The position numbers were made by a program, and so were the translations under genes. Source: Streptomyces sp. WMMB303 (GTDB lineage: Bacteria; Actinomycetota; Actinomycetes; Streptomycetales; Streptomycetaceae). Taken from it: 64,000 nucleotides of DNA. The stretch's first letter is position 1. Every line of letters begins with the position of its first letter. Shown here one piece after another: positions 15,400 to 24,643 of the stretch. The DNA lies in contig NZ_JARKIN010000001.1 in assembly GCF_029351045.1 (NCBI RefSeq), positions 3,708,501 through 3,772,500 of the forward strand. The letters are read 5' to 3'. Under the pieces are notes generated by a model. The model searched no databases, was not told the DNA's origin, and saw only the letters and a program-made list of their open reading frames with translations.

Positions 15400-17636
15400 C
15401 CGCGACCGCGAGCACGGCGACGGCCGTCGGGCAGGACCTGGCACGCCTGGACGGCCGGCCCAAGGTCACCGGCAGCGCCCGCTACTCCACCGAGGTACCG
15501 GCCCCGGGCGCGGCCCACGCCTGCCTGGTGGGCTCCCGGATCGCCGCGGGACGGGTGCCGGCCATCGACGCGGAGGCCGCCCGCGCCGAGAAGGGTGTGC
15601 TGGCCGTCCTCACCCATGAGAACCTTCCCGAGATCGCCGAACAGCCGCCCCTCGTGCCCTCCCTGGCCGGCACCGCGGCCCCCGGGCAGACGTTCTTCCC
15701 GATGCAGGACGACACCGTCCACTACGCGGGCCAGCACATCGCCCTGGTCGTCGCCGACACCTGGGAGCGTGCGCAGCACGCGGCCCACCTGCTGCGGATC
15801 TCCTACGAGGAGACTCCCGCGACGGTCACCTTCGAACAGGGCCGCGACCAGGCGTATGTGCCGGAGCGGATCTTCGGCGGCTGGCTGCCGGGGCGGATCT
15901 CCCGCGGGGACGCCGCCGCCGGGCTGGCCGGTGCCGAGCTGCGGGTGGACTCCACGTTCACGTTCGCGGCCAACCATCACCATCCTCTGGAGCCGGCGTG
16001 CACCACCGCCTGGTGGGAGGGGGACGAACTCGTCCTCCACGACTCGACCCAGGGGGTGAACGCCACCCAGATCACCGTTGCCCGGCTGCTGGGCATCCCC
16101 CGCTCGAGGATCCGCGTGATCGGCCACTACGTGGGCGGCAGCTTCGGCTCCAAGGCGATGATCCACGCCCATCCGGCACTGGCCGCGCTGGCCGCCCGGG
16201 CCGTCGGCCGACCGGTCAGACTCGCGCTCACCCGCGAGCAGATGTTCACCTCCGTCGGACACCGCGAGGAGCAGGAGCAGCACATCGGTCTCGGGGCGAC
16301 CCGGGAGGGGCGACTGACCGCGATCCGGCACCACAAGCTCTCGCCCACCTCGCACTTCGACGACTGGGCCGAGCCCTCGATCGGGGTCTCCGCGCAGCTC
16401 TACGCCTGCCCCCACTTCGACGGCGTCTACCGCCTCTTCCGGGCCAACACCATGACCCCGACCTTCATGCGGGCGCCGGGCGAGGCCAGCGGGTTGTTCG
16501 CGCTCGAGTGCGCGATGGACGAACTCGCCCACGAGCTGGAGCTTGACCCTGTGGAGCTGCGGCTGCGCAACCACGCCGACGTCAGCCCGATGACGGGGCG
16601 GCCCTGGTCCAGCAGCGGACTGCGGGAGTGCTATCGGCGGGGCGCGGAGCGCTTCGGCTGGCAGGAGCGCGATCCGCGGCCGGGGGTACGGCGCGAGGGC
16701 GACTGGCTGATCGGCACCGGGATGGCCGCGGCCGGGTACCCCGTCGCCCCGCCACCCACCCCGCAACGCGCCCGTGCCCGCCTCTACGACGACGGCACCG
16801 CTGTCGTGCAGGCCGCCACACCCGAGTTCGGCACGGGCGTGGTCACGGCCATGACGCAGGTCGCCGCCGACGCCCTCGGAATGCCGGTGGACCGCTGCCG
16901 GTTCGAGGGCGGGGACACCGCACTGCCCGACATCGCGGCCGCGGTCGGCTCCTCGGGTGCCGGCATGATCAGCGCCGCGGTGCACAGTGCCGGAACCACC
17001 CTGCGGGAGCAGCTCGTCGCCCTGGCGGTCGCCGACCGCGGTTCGCCGCTGCACGGCCGGGACCCGGCCGAGGTCGCCGTACGGGACGGTGTCCTGCGGG
17101 CCGGCAGCGCCGCCGAGTCGTACGCCGACCTGCTGCGGCGCACCGCCCGGCCGGACGCGGAGGCCACGGGGTCGTGGCAGCCGGACAGCGGGGTGCCGTA
17201 CGCGATGATGACGTTCGGCGCCCAGTTCGCCGAGGTCGCCGTCGACCCGGAGCTGGGCCTGGTCCGGGTGCGCCGGATGACGGGCGCCTTCGCCCCCGGC
17301 CGGGTGCTCAACCCCCGCACGGCGCGGGGCCAGTTGATGAGCGGCATGCTGTGGGGGCTGGGCCAGGCGCTGCTGGAGTCCAACCGTATGCGGCCCGGCA
17401 CCGGTCGGTGGACCCACGCGAGCCTGGGCTCCTATCTCGTCGCCGTCAATGCCGACGCGCCCGAGGTCGAGGTCGAGCTGGTGGAAGTCGAGGACGCCGT
17501 CGTCAATCCGCTCGGGGTCAAGGGCGTCGGCGAGATCGGCCAGGTGGGTGCGGCGGCCGCCATCGCCAACGCCGTCCATCACGCGACCGGGCGCCGTGTG
17601 CGTCAACTGCCGATCACCGTCGAGGCGCTGCTGTGA
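15396..17636 (+). CDS. Molybdenum hydroxylase large subunit (molybdopterin-binding)
   Basis: Catalytic subunit, 746 residues, expected to hold the molybdopterin cofactor and hydroxylate or oxidise aldehydes or N-heterocycles. Family landmarks include GQHIALVVADT, GGSFGSKAMIHAHPALAALA near residue 245, FMRAPGE near residue 360, and GVKGVGEIGQVG with the catalytic Glu near residue 713. The start overlaps the FAD gene (ATGA), consistent with a coupled three-gene operon. No XdhC/PaoD-type cofactor-insertion gene is present in the window, so maturation must rely on genes elsewhere. The 3' end overlaps the convergent ABC ATPase gene by 23 bases. Confidence 0.94.
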   Translation: MTATASTATAVGQDLARLDGRPKVTGSARYSTEVPAPGAAHACLVGSRIAAGRVPAIDAEAARAEKGVLAVLTHENLPEIAEQPPLVPSLAGTAAPGQTFFPMQDDTVHYAGQHIALVVADTWERAQHAAHLLRISYEETPATVTFEQGRDQAYVPERIFGGWLPGRISRGDAAAGLAGAELRVDSTFTFAANHHHPLEPACTTAWWEGDELVLHDSTQGVNATQITVARLLGIPRSRIRVIGHYVGGSFGSKAMIHAHPALAALAARAVGRPVRLALTREQMFTSVGHREEQEQHIGLGATREGRLTAIRHHKLSPTSHFDDWAEPSIGVSAQLYACPHFDGVYRLFRANTMTPTFMRAPGEASGLFALECAMDELAHELELDPVELRLRNHADVSPMTGRPWSSSGLRECYRRGAERFGWQERDPRPGVRREGDWLIGTGMAAAGYPVAPPPTPQRARARLYDDGTAVVQAATPEFGTGVVTAMTQVAADALGMPVDRCRFEGGDTALPDIAAAVGSSGAGMISAAVHSAGTTLREQLVALAVADRGSPLHGRDPAEVAVRDGVLRAGSAAESYADLLRRTARPDAEATGSWQPDSGVPYAMMTFGAQFAEVAVDPELGLVRVRRMTGAFAPGRVLNPRTARGQLMSGMLWGLGQALLESNRMRPGTGRWTHASLGSYLVAVNADAPEVEVELVEVEDAVVNPLGVKGVGEIGQVGAAAAIANAVHHATGRRVRQLPITVEALL

Positions 17637-18309
17637 CCCGGGCCGGCGCGAGGCGCCCGTCGTGGACCTCGGCGAGCCGGTCGACGGCGGACAGGTGGGC
17701 CCGGTCGTGGGTGACCAGGACGGTGGCCGCGCCCTGCCGGCGGGTGAGCCGCACGAGCAGATCGACGACCGCGGCGCCCCGCTCGTGGTCGAGGGCGCTG
17801 GTGGGTTCGTCGACCAGCAGAACGGTGGGGTCGTTCATCAGGGCTCGGGCGATGTTGACGCGCTGACGCTGACCGCCGGAGAGCTGGTGGGGACGCCGGT
17901 CGGCCTGCCCGGTCAGGCCGACGGACGCCAGCAGCTCCAGGGCGCGGGGGCGCGCGCCGGCCGCCGACCGCCCGCCGAGCTGTGCCATGACCTGGAGCTG
18001 CTCGGCGGCGGTGAGCGAGGCCGGCAGATTGGGCTGCTGGAAGACGATGCCGATCCGTGCCCGGCGCAGCGCGGCCAGTTCCCGGCGGCTCATGCCGGTG
18101 GTGTCGACGCCGTCGACCGTCACCGTGCCCGAGTCGGGTCTGATGAGGGTGGCGGCCACGGCGAGCAGACTCGACTTGCCGGAGCCGGAGGGCCCGACGA
18201 CGGCGGTGACGCTCCCCGCGGGCACCTGGAGACTGACGCCCTCCAGCGCGGTCAGCACGCCGTCGCCGTCCGGGTAGGTGAGGGTGATGTCGGTCAACTC
18301 GAGGCTCAT
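17614..18309 (-). CDS. ABC exporter ATP-binding protein (MacB/LolD type)
   Basis: ATPase of an export or extrusion ABC system, 231 residues. Walker A is GPSGSGKSS near residue 39, the signature is LSGGQRQRV near residue 143, Walker B is VLLVDEPTSALD, and the switch His lies in VLVTHD. Sequence style and the partner permease place it in the MacB/LolD/FtsE class. Its start overlaps the end of the FtsX-like permease by four bases. Its 3' end runs 23 bases into the convergent molybdenum hydroxylase gene, so the two transcripts must overlap. The two-component system divergent to the operon is the likely regulator. Confidence 0.93.
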   Translation of the reverse strand: MSLELTDITLTYPDGDGVLTALEGVSLQVPAGSVTAVVGPSGSGKSSLLAVAATLIRPDSGTVTVDGVDTTGMSRRELAALRRARIGIVFQQPNLPASLTAAEQLQVMAQLGGRSAAGARPRALELLASVGLTGQADRRPHQLSGGQRQRVNIARALMNDPTVLLVDEPTSALDHERGAAVVDLLVRLTRRQGAATVLVTHDRAHLSAVDRLAEVHDGRLAPARVTAAPRR

Positions 18310-19397
18310 CGGGCACTCCCCAGTGCTGTCAGCGGGTCCACGGAGGTGATGCGGCGGACGGAGAGGGCGGCCCCGAGCGTACCGAGCAGGACGGTGACGG
18401 CGGCGGGGGCCAGGACGGTGGCGGGGGTGAGCAGGAACGGCACCGCGGAGCCGGCCAGCCCCGCGCCGACACCGGCGGCGAGAGCCGTGCCGAGCACGGT
18501 GCCACCGGCCAGCAGCAGCAGGGCCTGGCCGAGGGCGTCCCGCAGCAGGCGCGCGGTGGAGGCGCCCAGCGCCTTGAGGATGGCGATGTCGCCGCTGCGC
18601 TGGATGGTCCACACCGTGAAGAAGGCGCCGATGACCAGCGCCGAGATGGCGTACAGGAAGCCGCGCATCAGCTGCAGGGAGCCGTTCTCGGAGGTGTAGG
18701 AGCCGATCGCGGACAACGAGTCGTCCTTGGTCAGCGTCCGGGTGCCCGCCGCGCGGTCGGTGACCGGGATGTCGGCCCCGGCCGCGGTGCGCAGAGCGAG
18801 CACGGTCGCCGCGGGGCCGTCGGATCCGGCTGCGGCGGGCAGCGCGATCCGCTGCCAGGCGCGCAGGCTGGTGAAGACCACCGGGGTGTGGCTGAAGGAG
18901 GCGTCACCGGCGACGGCGGCCGCGGTCAGCTGCCGCCCTGCCAGGGAGAAGCGGTCGCCGACGCGGACGCCGAGAGCGTCGGCGGCGCCCTCCGAGAGCA
19001 CCGCGGAGTTCCCGTCGATCCGGTGGCTGTCCGGGGCCAGCTCGGAGCCGGGACGCACTCCGAACATCGAGACCGGGGAGCTGCGGCTTCCGGAGGTGGC
19101 TCTGGTGGTGCGGATACCGAGGGGCTCCGCACGTGCGACGCCGGGCGCGTCGGCCCAGGTGCGCCACTGGCGGCGGGTGACGGTGGAGTCGGCGTAGGAG
19201 GGATCCTCTCCGGCGCCGGGCGCGTCGAAGGCGATCCGGTCGGCGGGGAGCCCGGTGATCGCGGAGGTGTTCTGCCGGCCGAGACCCGCGGTCAGGCCGG
19301 AGAGCAGCCCGACCAGCAGCGTGAGAAGCACGATGACGGTTCCCATGAGGATGAACCGCCCCTTGGCGAACTTGAGGTCCCTCCAGGCGACGAACAC
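18306..19397 (-). CDS. FtsX-like ABC transporter permease
   Basis: Membrane partner of the downstream ATPase, 363 residues. One N-terminal helix (about residues 17-38), a large extracytoplasmic domain (about 45-240), then three C-terminal helices (about 248-355) give the four-helix MacB/FtsX topology. RSGDIAILKALGAS near residue 270 is the cytoplasmic coupling segment typical of the family. The cargo is unknown; related systems expel antimicrobial peptides or handle cell-envelope lipids. It is divergent from a histidine kinase/response regulator pair, a common layout for envelope-stress detoxification modules. Confidence 0.9.
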   Translation of the reverse strand: MFVAWRDLKFAKGRFILMGTVIVLLTLLVGLLSGLTAGLGRQNTSAITGLPADRIAFDAPGAGEDPSYADSTVTRRQWRTWADAPGVARAEPLGIRTTRATSGSRSSPVSMFGVRPGSELAPDSHRIDGNSAVLSEGAADALGVRVGDRFSLAGRQLTAAAVAGDASFSHTPVVFTSLRAWQRIALPAAAGSDGPAATVLALRTAAGADIPVTDRAAGTRTLTKDDSLSAIGSYTSENGSLQLMRGFLYAISALVIGAFFTVWTIQRSGDIAILKALGASTARLLRDALGQALLLLAGGTVLGTALAAGVGAGLAGSAVPFLLTPATVLAPAAVTVLLGTLGAALSVRRITSVDPLTALGSAR

Positions 19398-19567
19398 TGC
19401 TGCGGCCTGCTTTCGTACGACGGAAACGGCGGAGCTCCCAGCCTCGGCGCTCCCTCCCTCGGTGGCATCGTTCGCGGGAGGGCACTCCGCGGGCCGAAAG
19501 GCGGCGGCCGGGTTCCACCTTTCGACAGAGGCCGCGCCGGGCCACCTGCTCGTACGCTGGAGTGGCC
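19398..19567. promoter_or_regulatory. Divergent promoter region between ABC exporter and two-component system
   Basis: A 170-base gap with two features. A near-palindrome TTTCGTACGACGGAAA lies at 19411-19426, close to the permease start. An imperfect 15-base tandem repeat lies at 19434-19463 (GCTCCCAGCCTCGGC, then a copy with three changes). Either could be a response-regulator site, but the evidence is weak. Confidence 0.3.
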
Positions 19568-20776
19568 GTGAATACGCTGACTCCCACCACCCGGGCCCTG
19601 GCCTGGTGCCTGCACCTGCTCATCGCCGGGCTCCTGGCCCTGGCGGCCGGACGTGCCGTGGCCGACCACCGGCCGGAGGCGGTGGCCGTCGTCGCCGTCG
19701 CCCTGCTGCTCGCCCTGGCGTACGCGGCGGGACCGCTGCTGCCCGCCGTGGGCCGCTCCCGGCGGGCAGCAGCCGGATGGCTGGCCGCCCTGGGAGCGGT
19801 CTGGCTGGGGCTGCTGGCCCTGTCGCCGGACGGGGTGTGGGTGGCCTTCCCGCTGTACTTCCTCCAGCTCCATCTGCTGCCGCGGCGCGGCGGGCTGGTC
19901 GCGGTGGCCGCCACCACCGCCGCCGCGATCGGTGCCTTCGCCGCGCACCAGGGTGCCTTCACCGTCGCGACCGGCCTGGGCCCGGCGCTGGGCGCGGCGG
20001 TCGCGGTGGCCGTCGTGCGGGGCTACCAGGCGCTGTACCGGGAGAGCGAGCAGCGCCGCCGGCTGATCGAGGAGCTGACCGCGACCCGGGCCGACCTGGC
20101 CACCGTCCAGCACGCGGCGGGGGTGCTCGAGGAGCGCGAACGCCTCGCCCGGGAGATCCACGACACGCTCGCCCAGGGCCTCTCCAGCATCCAACTGCTG
20201 CTGCGCGCGGCCGAGCGGGCGCTGCCCGGCCGTCCGCAGGACGCCGGCGTTCATGTCGACCAGGCCCGGAAGGCCGCCGTGGACAATCTCGCCGAAGCCC
20301 GCCGGTTCGTCGCGGCCCTCACCCCGCCCGCACTGGAGGGCGGCACGCTGGCCGGCGCGCTGGAGCGGCTGTGCGCGACCGTCTCGGCGCGCCATCCACT
20401 GTCCGTCGGCTTCCATCTCACGGGACGCCCGGTTCTGCTGCCCGCCCTGCACGAGGCCGCCCTGCTGCGCGTTGTCCAGTCCGCACTGTCGAACACGGCG
20501 TCCCACGCCGGTGCCACCCGTGCGGAGGTCACGCTCAGCTACCTCGGGGAGCATGTCGCCGTGGACATCGTGGACGACGGGAGGGGTTTCGACCCGGGCG
20601 GGCTGCCCGCCTGCGAACCGGGCGCCGGGGGCTTCGGCCTCCCGGCCATGCGGGCCCGGATGGGCGCGCTGGGCGGCAGCCTCATCCTCGAGTCGGCACC
20701 GGGCAGCGGCACCGCGCTGGCGGCCCAGCTTCCGGTTCCGGCCGCACACCCGTCCGACGAGGAGGCTCGCCGGTGA
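19568..20776 (+). CDS. NarL-type sensor histidine kinase
   Basis: Membrane sensor kinase of about 402 residues. The first 155 residues hold about five or six short hydrophobic helices with almost no extracellular loop, an intramembrane-sensing layout. The HisKA_3 dimerisation helix carries the phospho-acceptor His in LAREIHDTLAQGLSSIQ near residue 198. The ATPase domain shows ALSNTASHAGAT (N box) and VDDGRGFDP (G1), then GGFGLPAMRARM. The GTG at 19568 is preferred over the one at 19562 because GGAG at 19559-19562 is correctly spaced for it. It overlaps the response regulator gene by four bases (GTGA). Confidence 0.92.
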   Translation: MNTLTPTTRALAWCLHLLIAGLLALAAGRAVADHRPEAVAVVAVALLLALAYAAGPLLPAVGRSRRAAAGWLAALGAVWLGLLALSPDGVWVAFPLYFLQLHLLPRRGGLVAVAATTAAAIGAFAAHQGAFTVATGLGPALGAAVAVAVVRGYQALYRESEQRRRLIEELTATRADLATVQHAAGVLEERERLAREIHDTLAQGLSSIQLLLRAAERALPGRPQDAGVHVDQARKAAVDNLAEARRFVAALTPPALEGGTLAGALERLCATVSARHPLSVGFHLTGRPVLLPALHEAALLRVVQSALSNTASHAGATRAEVTLSYLGEHVAVDIVDDGRGFDPGGLPACEPGAGGFGLPAMRARMGALGGSLILESAPGSGTALAAQLPVPAAHPSDEEARR

Positions 20777-21408
20777 CCGGCGGTACGGTCCGGCTGCTGC
20801 TGGCCGACGACCACCCCGTGGTGCGCGCGGGGCTGCGCGCCGTCCTGGAGACCGAACCGGGGCTCGCCGTCGTGGCCGAAGCCGCCACGGCCGAGGAGGC
20901 CGTCGCCCTCGCCGGCGCGGGCGGGATCGACGTGGTGTTGATGGATCTGCAGTTCGGTGCCGGTATGACCGGTGCGGAGGCCACCGCCGCGATCACCGCG
21001 CGTCCCGGCGCGCCGCGGGTCCTGGTCGTCACCACCTACGGCACCGACGCCGACGCGCTGCCGGCCATCGAGGCGGGCGCCACCGGCTACCTCCTCAAGG
21101 ACGCGCCGCCGGACGAACTGGCCGAGGCCGTACGCACCGCGGCCGCGGGCCGTACCGCCCTCGCGCCCGCGGTGGCCGACCGTCTCATGCGGCGGCTGCG
21201 CGCCCCGGGGACCGCCCCGACCCAGCGGGAGACCGAGGTGCTGACCCTGGTCGCCGCGGGGCTGTCCAACAAGGACATCGGCCGCCGGCTCCACCTCACC
21301 GAGGGAACGGTCAAGTCCCATCTGGCGCGCATCTACACCAAGCTCGGCGTCGACTCCCGCACCGCGGCCGTGGCCGCCGCCGCGGATCTCGGGTACATCC
21401 GCCGCTGA
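20773..21408 (+). CDS. NarL/LuxR-family response regulator
   Basis: Cytoplasmic DNA-binding partner of the preceding kinase, 211 residues. The receiver domain (about 6-122) has the acidic pair ADD at residues 11-13, the phospho-acceptor Asp 58 in VVLMDLQ, Thr in VVTTYGT and Lys in LLKDAPP. The C-terminal LuxR helix-turn-helix (about 145-205) reads TQRETEVLTLVAAGLSNKDI and TEGTVKSHLARIYTKLGV. Overlap with the kinase gene ensures joint production. The divergent ABC exporter is the most likely target, which is inference from gene order. Confidence 0.94.
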   Translation: MTGGTVRLLLADDHPVVRAGLRAVLETEPGLAVVAEAATAEEAVALAGAGGIDVVLMDLQFGAGMTGAEATAAITARPGAPRVLVVTTYGTDADALPAIEAGATGYLLKDAPPDELAEAVRTAAAGRTALAPAVADRLMRRLRAPGTAPTQRETEVLTLVAAGLSNKDIGRRLHLTEGTVKSHLARIYTKLGVDSRTAAVAAAADLGYIRR

Positions 21409-21471
21409 GCGGCCACCGCGCCGGTGTCCGCGCTGCCCGCGCGACGCCCCCCGGTCCCGTCGCCGGGGCGG

Positions 21472-21490
21472 CCGGCACCGCGGGTGCCGG
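21472..21490. terminator. Terminator hairpin between convergent genes
   Basis: CCGGCACC at 21472-21479 pairs perfectly with GGTGCCGG at 21483-21490 across a three-base loop, in the gap between the response regulator and the convergent LysR gene. Confidence 0.5.
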
Positions 21491-21502
21491 TCCGCGGCGC
21501 GG

Positions 21503-22393
21503 TCAGGCGGCGCCGCGGCTGCCGCTCGCCGCGTACAGCAGTTCGCGCACCTCGGGAAGCGCCTCGTCGGCGGTGCTCCACACCAGCCGCAGCACGAGGT
21601 CGGGGGCGGGCAGCCCGAGCCGGAGCAGACGGCCCTGCTCGAGCCCGTCCTCGACCGCGAACCGGGGCAGCAGCGCGATGCCCAGGCCCTGCTCCGCCCA
21701 TGCCCGCATCACCGGTACCCCACCGGCTTCCACCCGCTCGACCTCGGGGCCCAGCAGGTGGTCGGCGACCATGCGGAAGGAGCACTGCGCCACGTTGACC
21801 AGCAGCCGCTCGCCCGCCAACTCGGCCGCCGCCAGCCGGCGGCCGGCCAGCGGATGTCCGGGAGCGGCCACCAGATCCAGCGGAACGGCCCCGACGTCCA
21901 GGCTGGAGAGCGGCGCCGCCGGGAGGGGGAAGCCCAGCCCGCCCAGGCTCTCGCCCCGGTCCAGGAGCAGCGCCGCGGTCATGCTCCCCGCGGCGACCTC
22001 GTCGAGCAGCACGCCACGCCCGGCGGCGACGCGCACCTCGACCCCGAGGCGGGGCCGCCGACGCGCGAACCGGCGGAGCACCGCCGGTACGCAGGTGGCC
22101 GCGATGGTCTCCAGCGCGCCGAGCCGCAGCGGCCGGGGCGCGCCCCGCACCTCGCCGACCGCCTGCTCTGACTGGCGCAGCAGCCGTGCCGCCCAGTCCA
22201 CCAACCGGTCGCCCGCGGCCGTCGTGCGCATGCCGTGCGCCGTACGCGCGAACAGAGCGACCCCCATCGCCTCCTCCAGCGCCCGGATGTGCGCGGAGAC
22301 CGACGAGGGGGCGAGATCGAGCGCGTGTGCGGCCTCGGTGACCGTGCCGTGCTTCACCACCGCCTCGAAGGTGCGGAGTTGTCGCAGCTCCAT
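21503..22393 (-). CDS. LysR-family transcriptional regulator
   Basis: A 296-residue LysR regulator with an N-terminal winged helix (about 1-60; MELRQLRTFEAVVKHGTVTE and SSVSAHIRALE) and a LysR substrate-binding domain. The ATG at 22393 begins the standard LysR opening; 44 upstream in-frame codons are rejected because they do not match the family. It is divergent from an MFS exporter gene across 97 bases, so it probably controls that transporter. The effector is not evident. Confidence 0.92.
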   Translation of the reverse strand: MELRQLRTFEAVVKHGTVTEAAHALDLAPSSVSAHIRALEEAMGVALFARTAHGMRTTAAGDRLVDWAARLLRQSEQAVGEVRGAPRPLRLGALETIAATCVPAVLRRFARRRPRLGVEVRVAAGRGVLLDEVAAGSMTAALLLDRGESLGGLGFPLPAAPLSSLDVGAVPLDLVAAPGHPLAGRRLAAAELAGERLLVNVAQCSFRMVADHLLGPEVERVEAGGVPVMRAWAEQGLGIALLPRFAVEDGLEQGRLLRLGLPAPDLVLRLVWSTADEALPEVRELLYAASGSRGAA

Positions 22394-22490
22394 GCCCCCC
22401 GCCTCTCCCCTGTGGCCGTGCGGATTTCCCGAACGGAGTGTACGGCTGTGCCGGTGGAGGGCGGAGCGCGGCGGGCGCACAGTGCCCGGT

Positions 22491-23867
22491 ATGACGCTCG
22501 ACAAACACCTTCTGCCACCGGGCACGACCGGTCGCCCGCGCTCCTCGGTCCGGCGCCGGGGAACCGTACTGGCGGGAATCTCGCTCGGCTATTTCATGGT
22601 CCTGCTCGACACCACCGTGCTCTCCGTCGCCGAGCCGGACCTGGCGGTCTCCCTGCACACGTCGGTGGCCGGTCTCCAGTGGGCGGCCAACAGCTACACG
22701 GTGGTCTTCGCAGCGCTGCTGCTGTCGGCCGGGGCGCTCGCCGACCGGCTGGGCGCGCACCGGGTCTTCCGCGCCGGTGCGGCCCTGTTCGCGGTGGGGT
22801 CGGCACTGTGCGCGCTCGCTCCCACCGTCGGTGCCCTGATCGGGCTGCGGGCTCTGCTGGGTGCCGCGGCCGCCGCCTGCGTGCCCTCGTCGCTGGCGCT
22901 GATCGGCCACCTCTATCCGGACCGGGGCCGGCACGCGCGGGCCGTCGCGACCTGGGCGGCGATCAGCGGCGCCGCGGTGGCCACCGGACCGCTGGCGGGC
23001 GGCGCGCTGGTCGGCGCGGCCGGTTGGCGTGCCGTCTTCCTGATCAACGTCCCGCTCGGTGCGGTGGTGCTGGCGCTGACGGCCACTCGGAGCCTGCACT
23101 GCCCGCGGGGGGACCGGAAAGTGGACTGGCCGGCCCAGCTTGCGGCATGCGCCTGTCTGGCACTGGTCACGGACGGGCTCATCGCCGCCGGTGCGGCAGC
23201 CTGGCCGCACACCGCCGCGGCGCTGGGCGGCGCCGCGGTCACCGGCGTGGCCTTCGTGCGGCTGGAGCGGCGCAGCACGGCACCGGTGCTGAACCGTGCG
23301 CTGCTGCGTGCCGGAGCCGCACGGGCCGGCCTGGCCGCGGGGGCCGCGGTCAACTTCGCCTTGGCGGGCAGCCTGTTCGTGCTGCCCCTGCTCCTCACCG
23401 ACCGCGGCATGTCGGCGTTGGAGACAGGGCTCGCCTTTCTGCCGCTGACGATCCCGTTCGCCCTGAACCCGCCGCTGACCGGCCGGATCGTGGCCAGGAG
23501 GGGTCCTCGGCCGCCCGTGCTGGGCGGGCTCGTGCTGCTCGCCGCCGGGGGTGCCGTGCTCGCAGCCGCCGTGTGGGCCCGGGCGCCGTACGGCTGGCTG
23601 GCGGCGGGGCTGCTGCTGACGGGCCTCGGCGTCTCGTTCGCCCTGCCCGCGCTGGTCACCGCCGTGGCCGGTGCGGCGCCGCCGGGCGCCGGCGGTTCCG
23701 TGGGAGGCATGCTCAACGCTGCACGGCAGACGGGCGCGAGCCTCGGCATCGCCGCCATGGGCGCGCCCCTGGCGGCGGGCACCGGCGCGGCTTCGTGGGC
23801 ATTCGCCGTCGCGGCGGTGGTGTGTGCCGGGGCGGCCATCTGGTTCGGCGGGGTACAGCGTCCCTGA
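22491..23867 (+). CDS. MFS drug-exporter-like transporter (DHA2 family)
   Basis: Inner-membrane proton-coupled exporter, 458 residues, with about 13-14 predicted helices. Motif C-like and motif A-like sequences are visible: LDTTVLSVAEPDL in the first helix region, ADRLGAHRV in loop 2-3, and GPLAGGALVGAAGWRAVF around helix 5. These mark the EmrB/QacA 14-helix group. The ATG at 22491 lacks a strong ribosome binding site, so a short-leader or leaderless message is possible. It lies divergent to the LysR gene. Substrate cannot be inferred. Confidence 0.9.
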   Translation: MTLDKHLLPPGTTGRPRSSVRRRGTVLAGISLGYFMVLLDTTVLSVAEPDLAVSLHTSVAGLQWAANSYTVVFAALLLSAGALADRLGAHRVFRAGAALFAVGSALCALAPTVGALIGLRALLGAAAAACVPSSLALIGHLYPDRGRHARAVATWAAISGAAVATGPLAGGALVGAAGWRAVFLINVPLGAVVLALTATRSLHCPRGDRKVDWPAQLAACACLALVTDGLIAAGAAAWPHTAAALGGAAVTGVAFVRLERRSTAPVLNRALLRAGAARAGLAAGAAVNFALAGSLFVLPLLLTDRGMSALETGLAFLPLTIPFALNPPLTGRIVARRGPRPPVLGGLVLLAAGGAVLAAAVWARAPYGWLAAGLLLTGLGVSFALPALVTAVAGAAPPGAGGSVGGMLNAARQTGASLGIAAMGAPLAAGTGAASWAFAVAAVVCAGAAIWFGGVQRP

Positions 23868-24056
23868 CCAGGTGCACGGGGGCCGTGCGAGCCGGGCACC
23901 GGCGGACCGGGTGGGACGGGCCGCCGATGACGCCCCCGGGAGGCGTCGCCTGCGGGGCCGGTCCGCGGCGAGGCGCCTGCCAGGGGCAGTTCGCGGGCGG
24001 TCCCTGCACGGGAGGCGGTCTTCAACACGCGGGGTTCTCCGGCCCATAGTCGGACC

Positions 24057-24629
24057 ATGAATGCCTCATCGGATCATCCCCGCGGACCGCGCACCGGCCC
24101 GGCGGGCGCCGCAGCCCGCCGCTTCCCTGACATACGCGAGGCGGCGGCCGCCGTGCTGACCGGCGTAGTGGCCCTGTACATCGCCCTGGTCGCGTTCGGG
24201 AACATCACCGACTTCGACACCAACCGGGAGTTCGTCCGGCACGTACTGGCGATGGACACCACGTTCCGGGACGACGGTGTGATGTGGCGGGCGGTCACGT
24301 CGCGCGTGTGGCAGGACGCGGCCTACGTCGCGATCATCGTGTGGGAATCGGCCGCGGCGCTGGTGCTGATCGCGGCGACCGGACTGTGGCTGCGGCGCGG
24401 GGACCGGCACCGCGCCCGCTCCCTGTCCACGGCGGGCCTGCTGATGCTTCTCGTCCTGTTCGGGGCGGGGTTCATCGCGCTCGGCGGGGAGTGGTTCGCC
24501 ATGTGGCAGTCGGAGAAGTGGAACGGGCTGGATGCCGCCTCCCGCGTCGTCCTGCTGAGCGGACTCACGCTGCTGACCGTGCACACCACCCGGGACCGCC
24601 CCGGCGCTGCGGGCGGCGGTACGGACTGA
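24057..24629 (+). CDS. DUF2165 family small membrane protein
   Basis: A 190-residue membrane protein with four hydrophobic segments (about 32-52, 94-115, 127-147 and 160-178). The conserved stretch FGNITDFDTNREFVRHVLAM followed by DTTF, and GEWFAMWQSEKWNG, are hallmarks of DUF2165. Its function is unknown. It stands alone; a strong hairpin terminator follows 14 bases after the stop. The N-terminal 25 residues are Pro/Gly-rich and could reflect a start that is slightly too far upstream. Confidence 0.85.
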   Translation: MNASSDHPRGPRTGPAGAAARRFPDIREAAAAVLTGVVALYIALVAFGNITDFDTNREFVRHVLAMDTTFRDDGVMWRAVTSRVWQDAAYVAIIVWESAAALVLIAATGLWLRRGDRHRARSLSTAGLLMLLVLFGAGFIALGGEWFAMWQSEKWNGLDAASRVVLLSGLTLLTVHTTRDRPGAAGGGTD

Positions 24630-24643
24630 CCGGTGCGGCAGCC

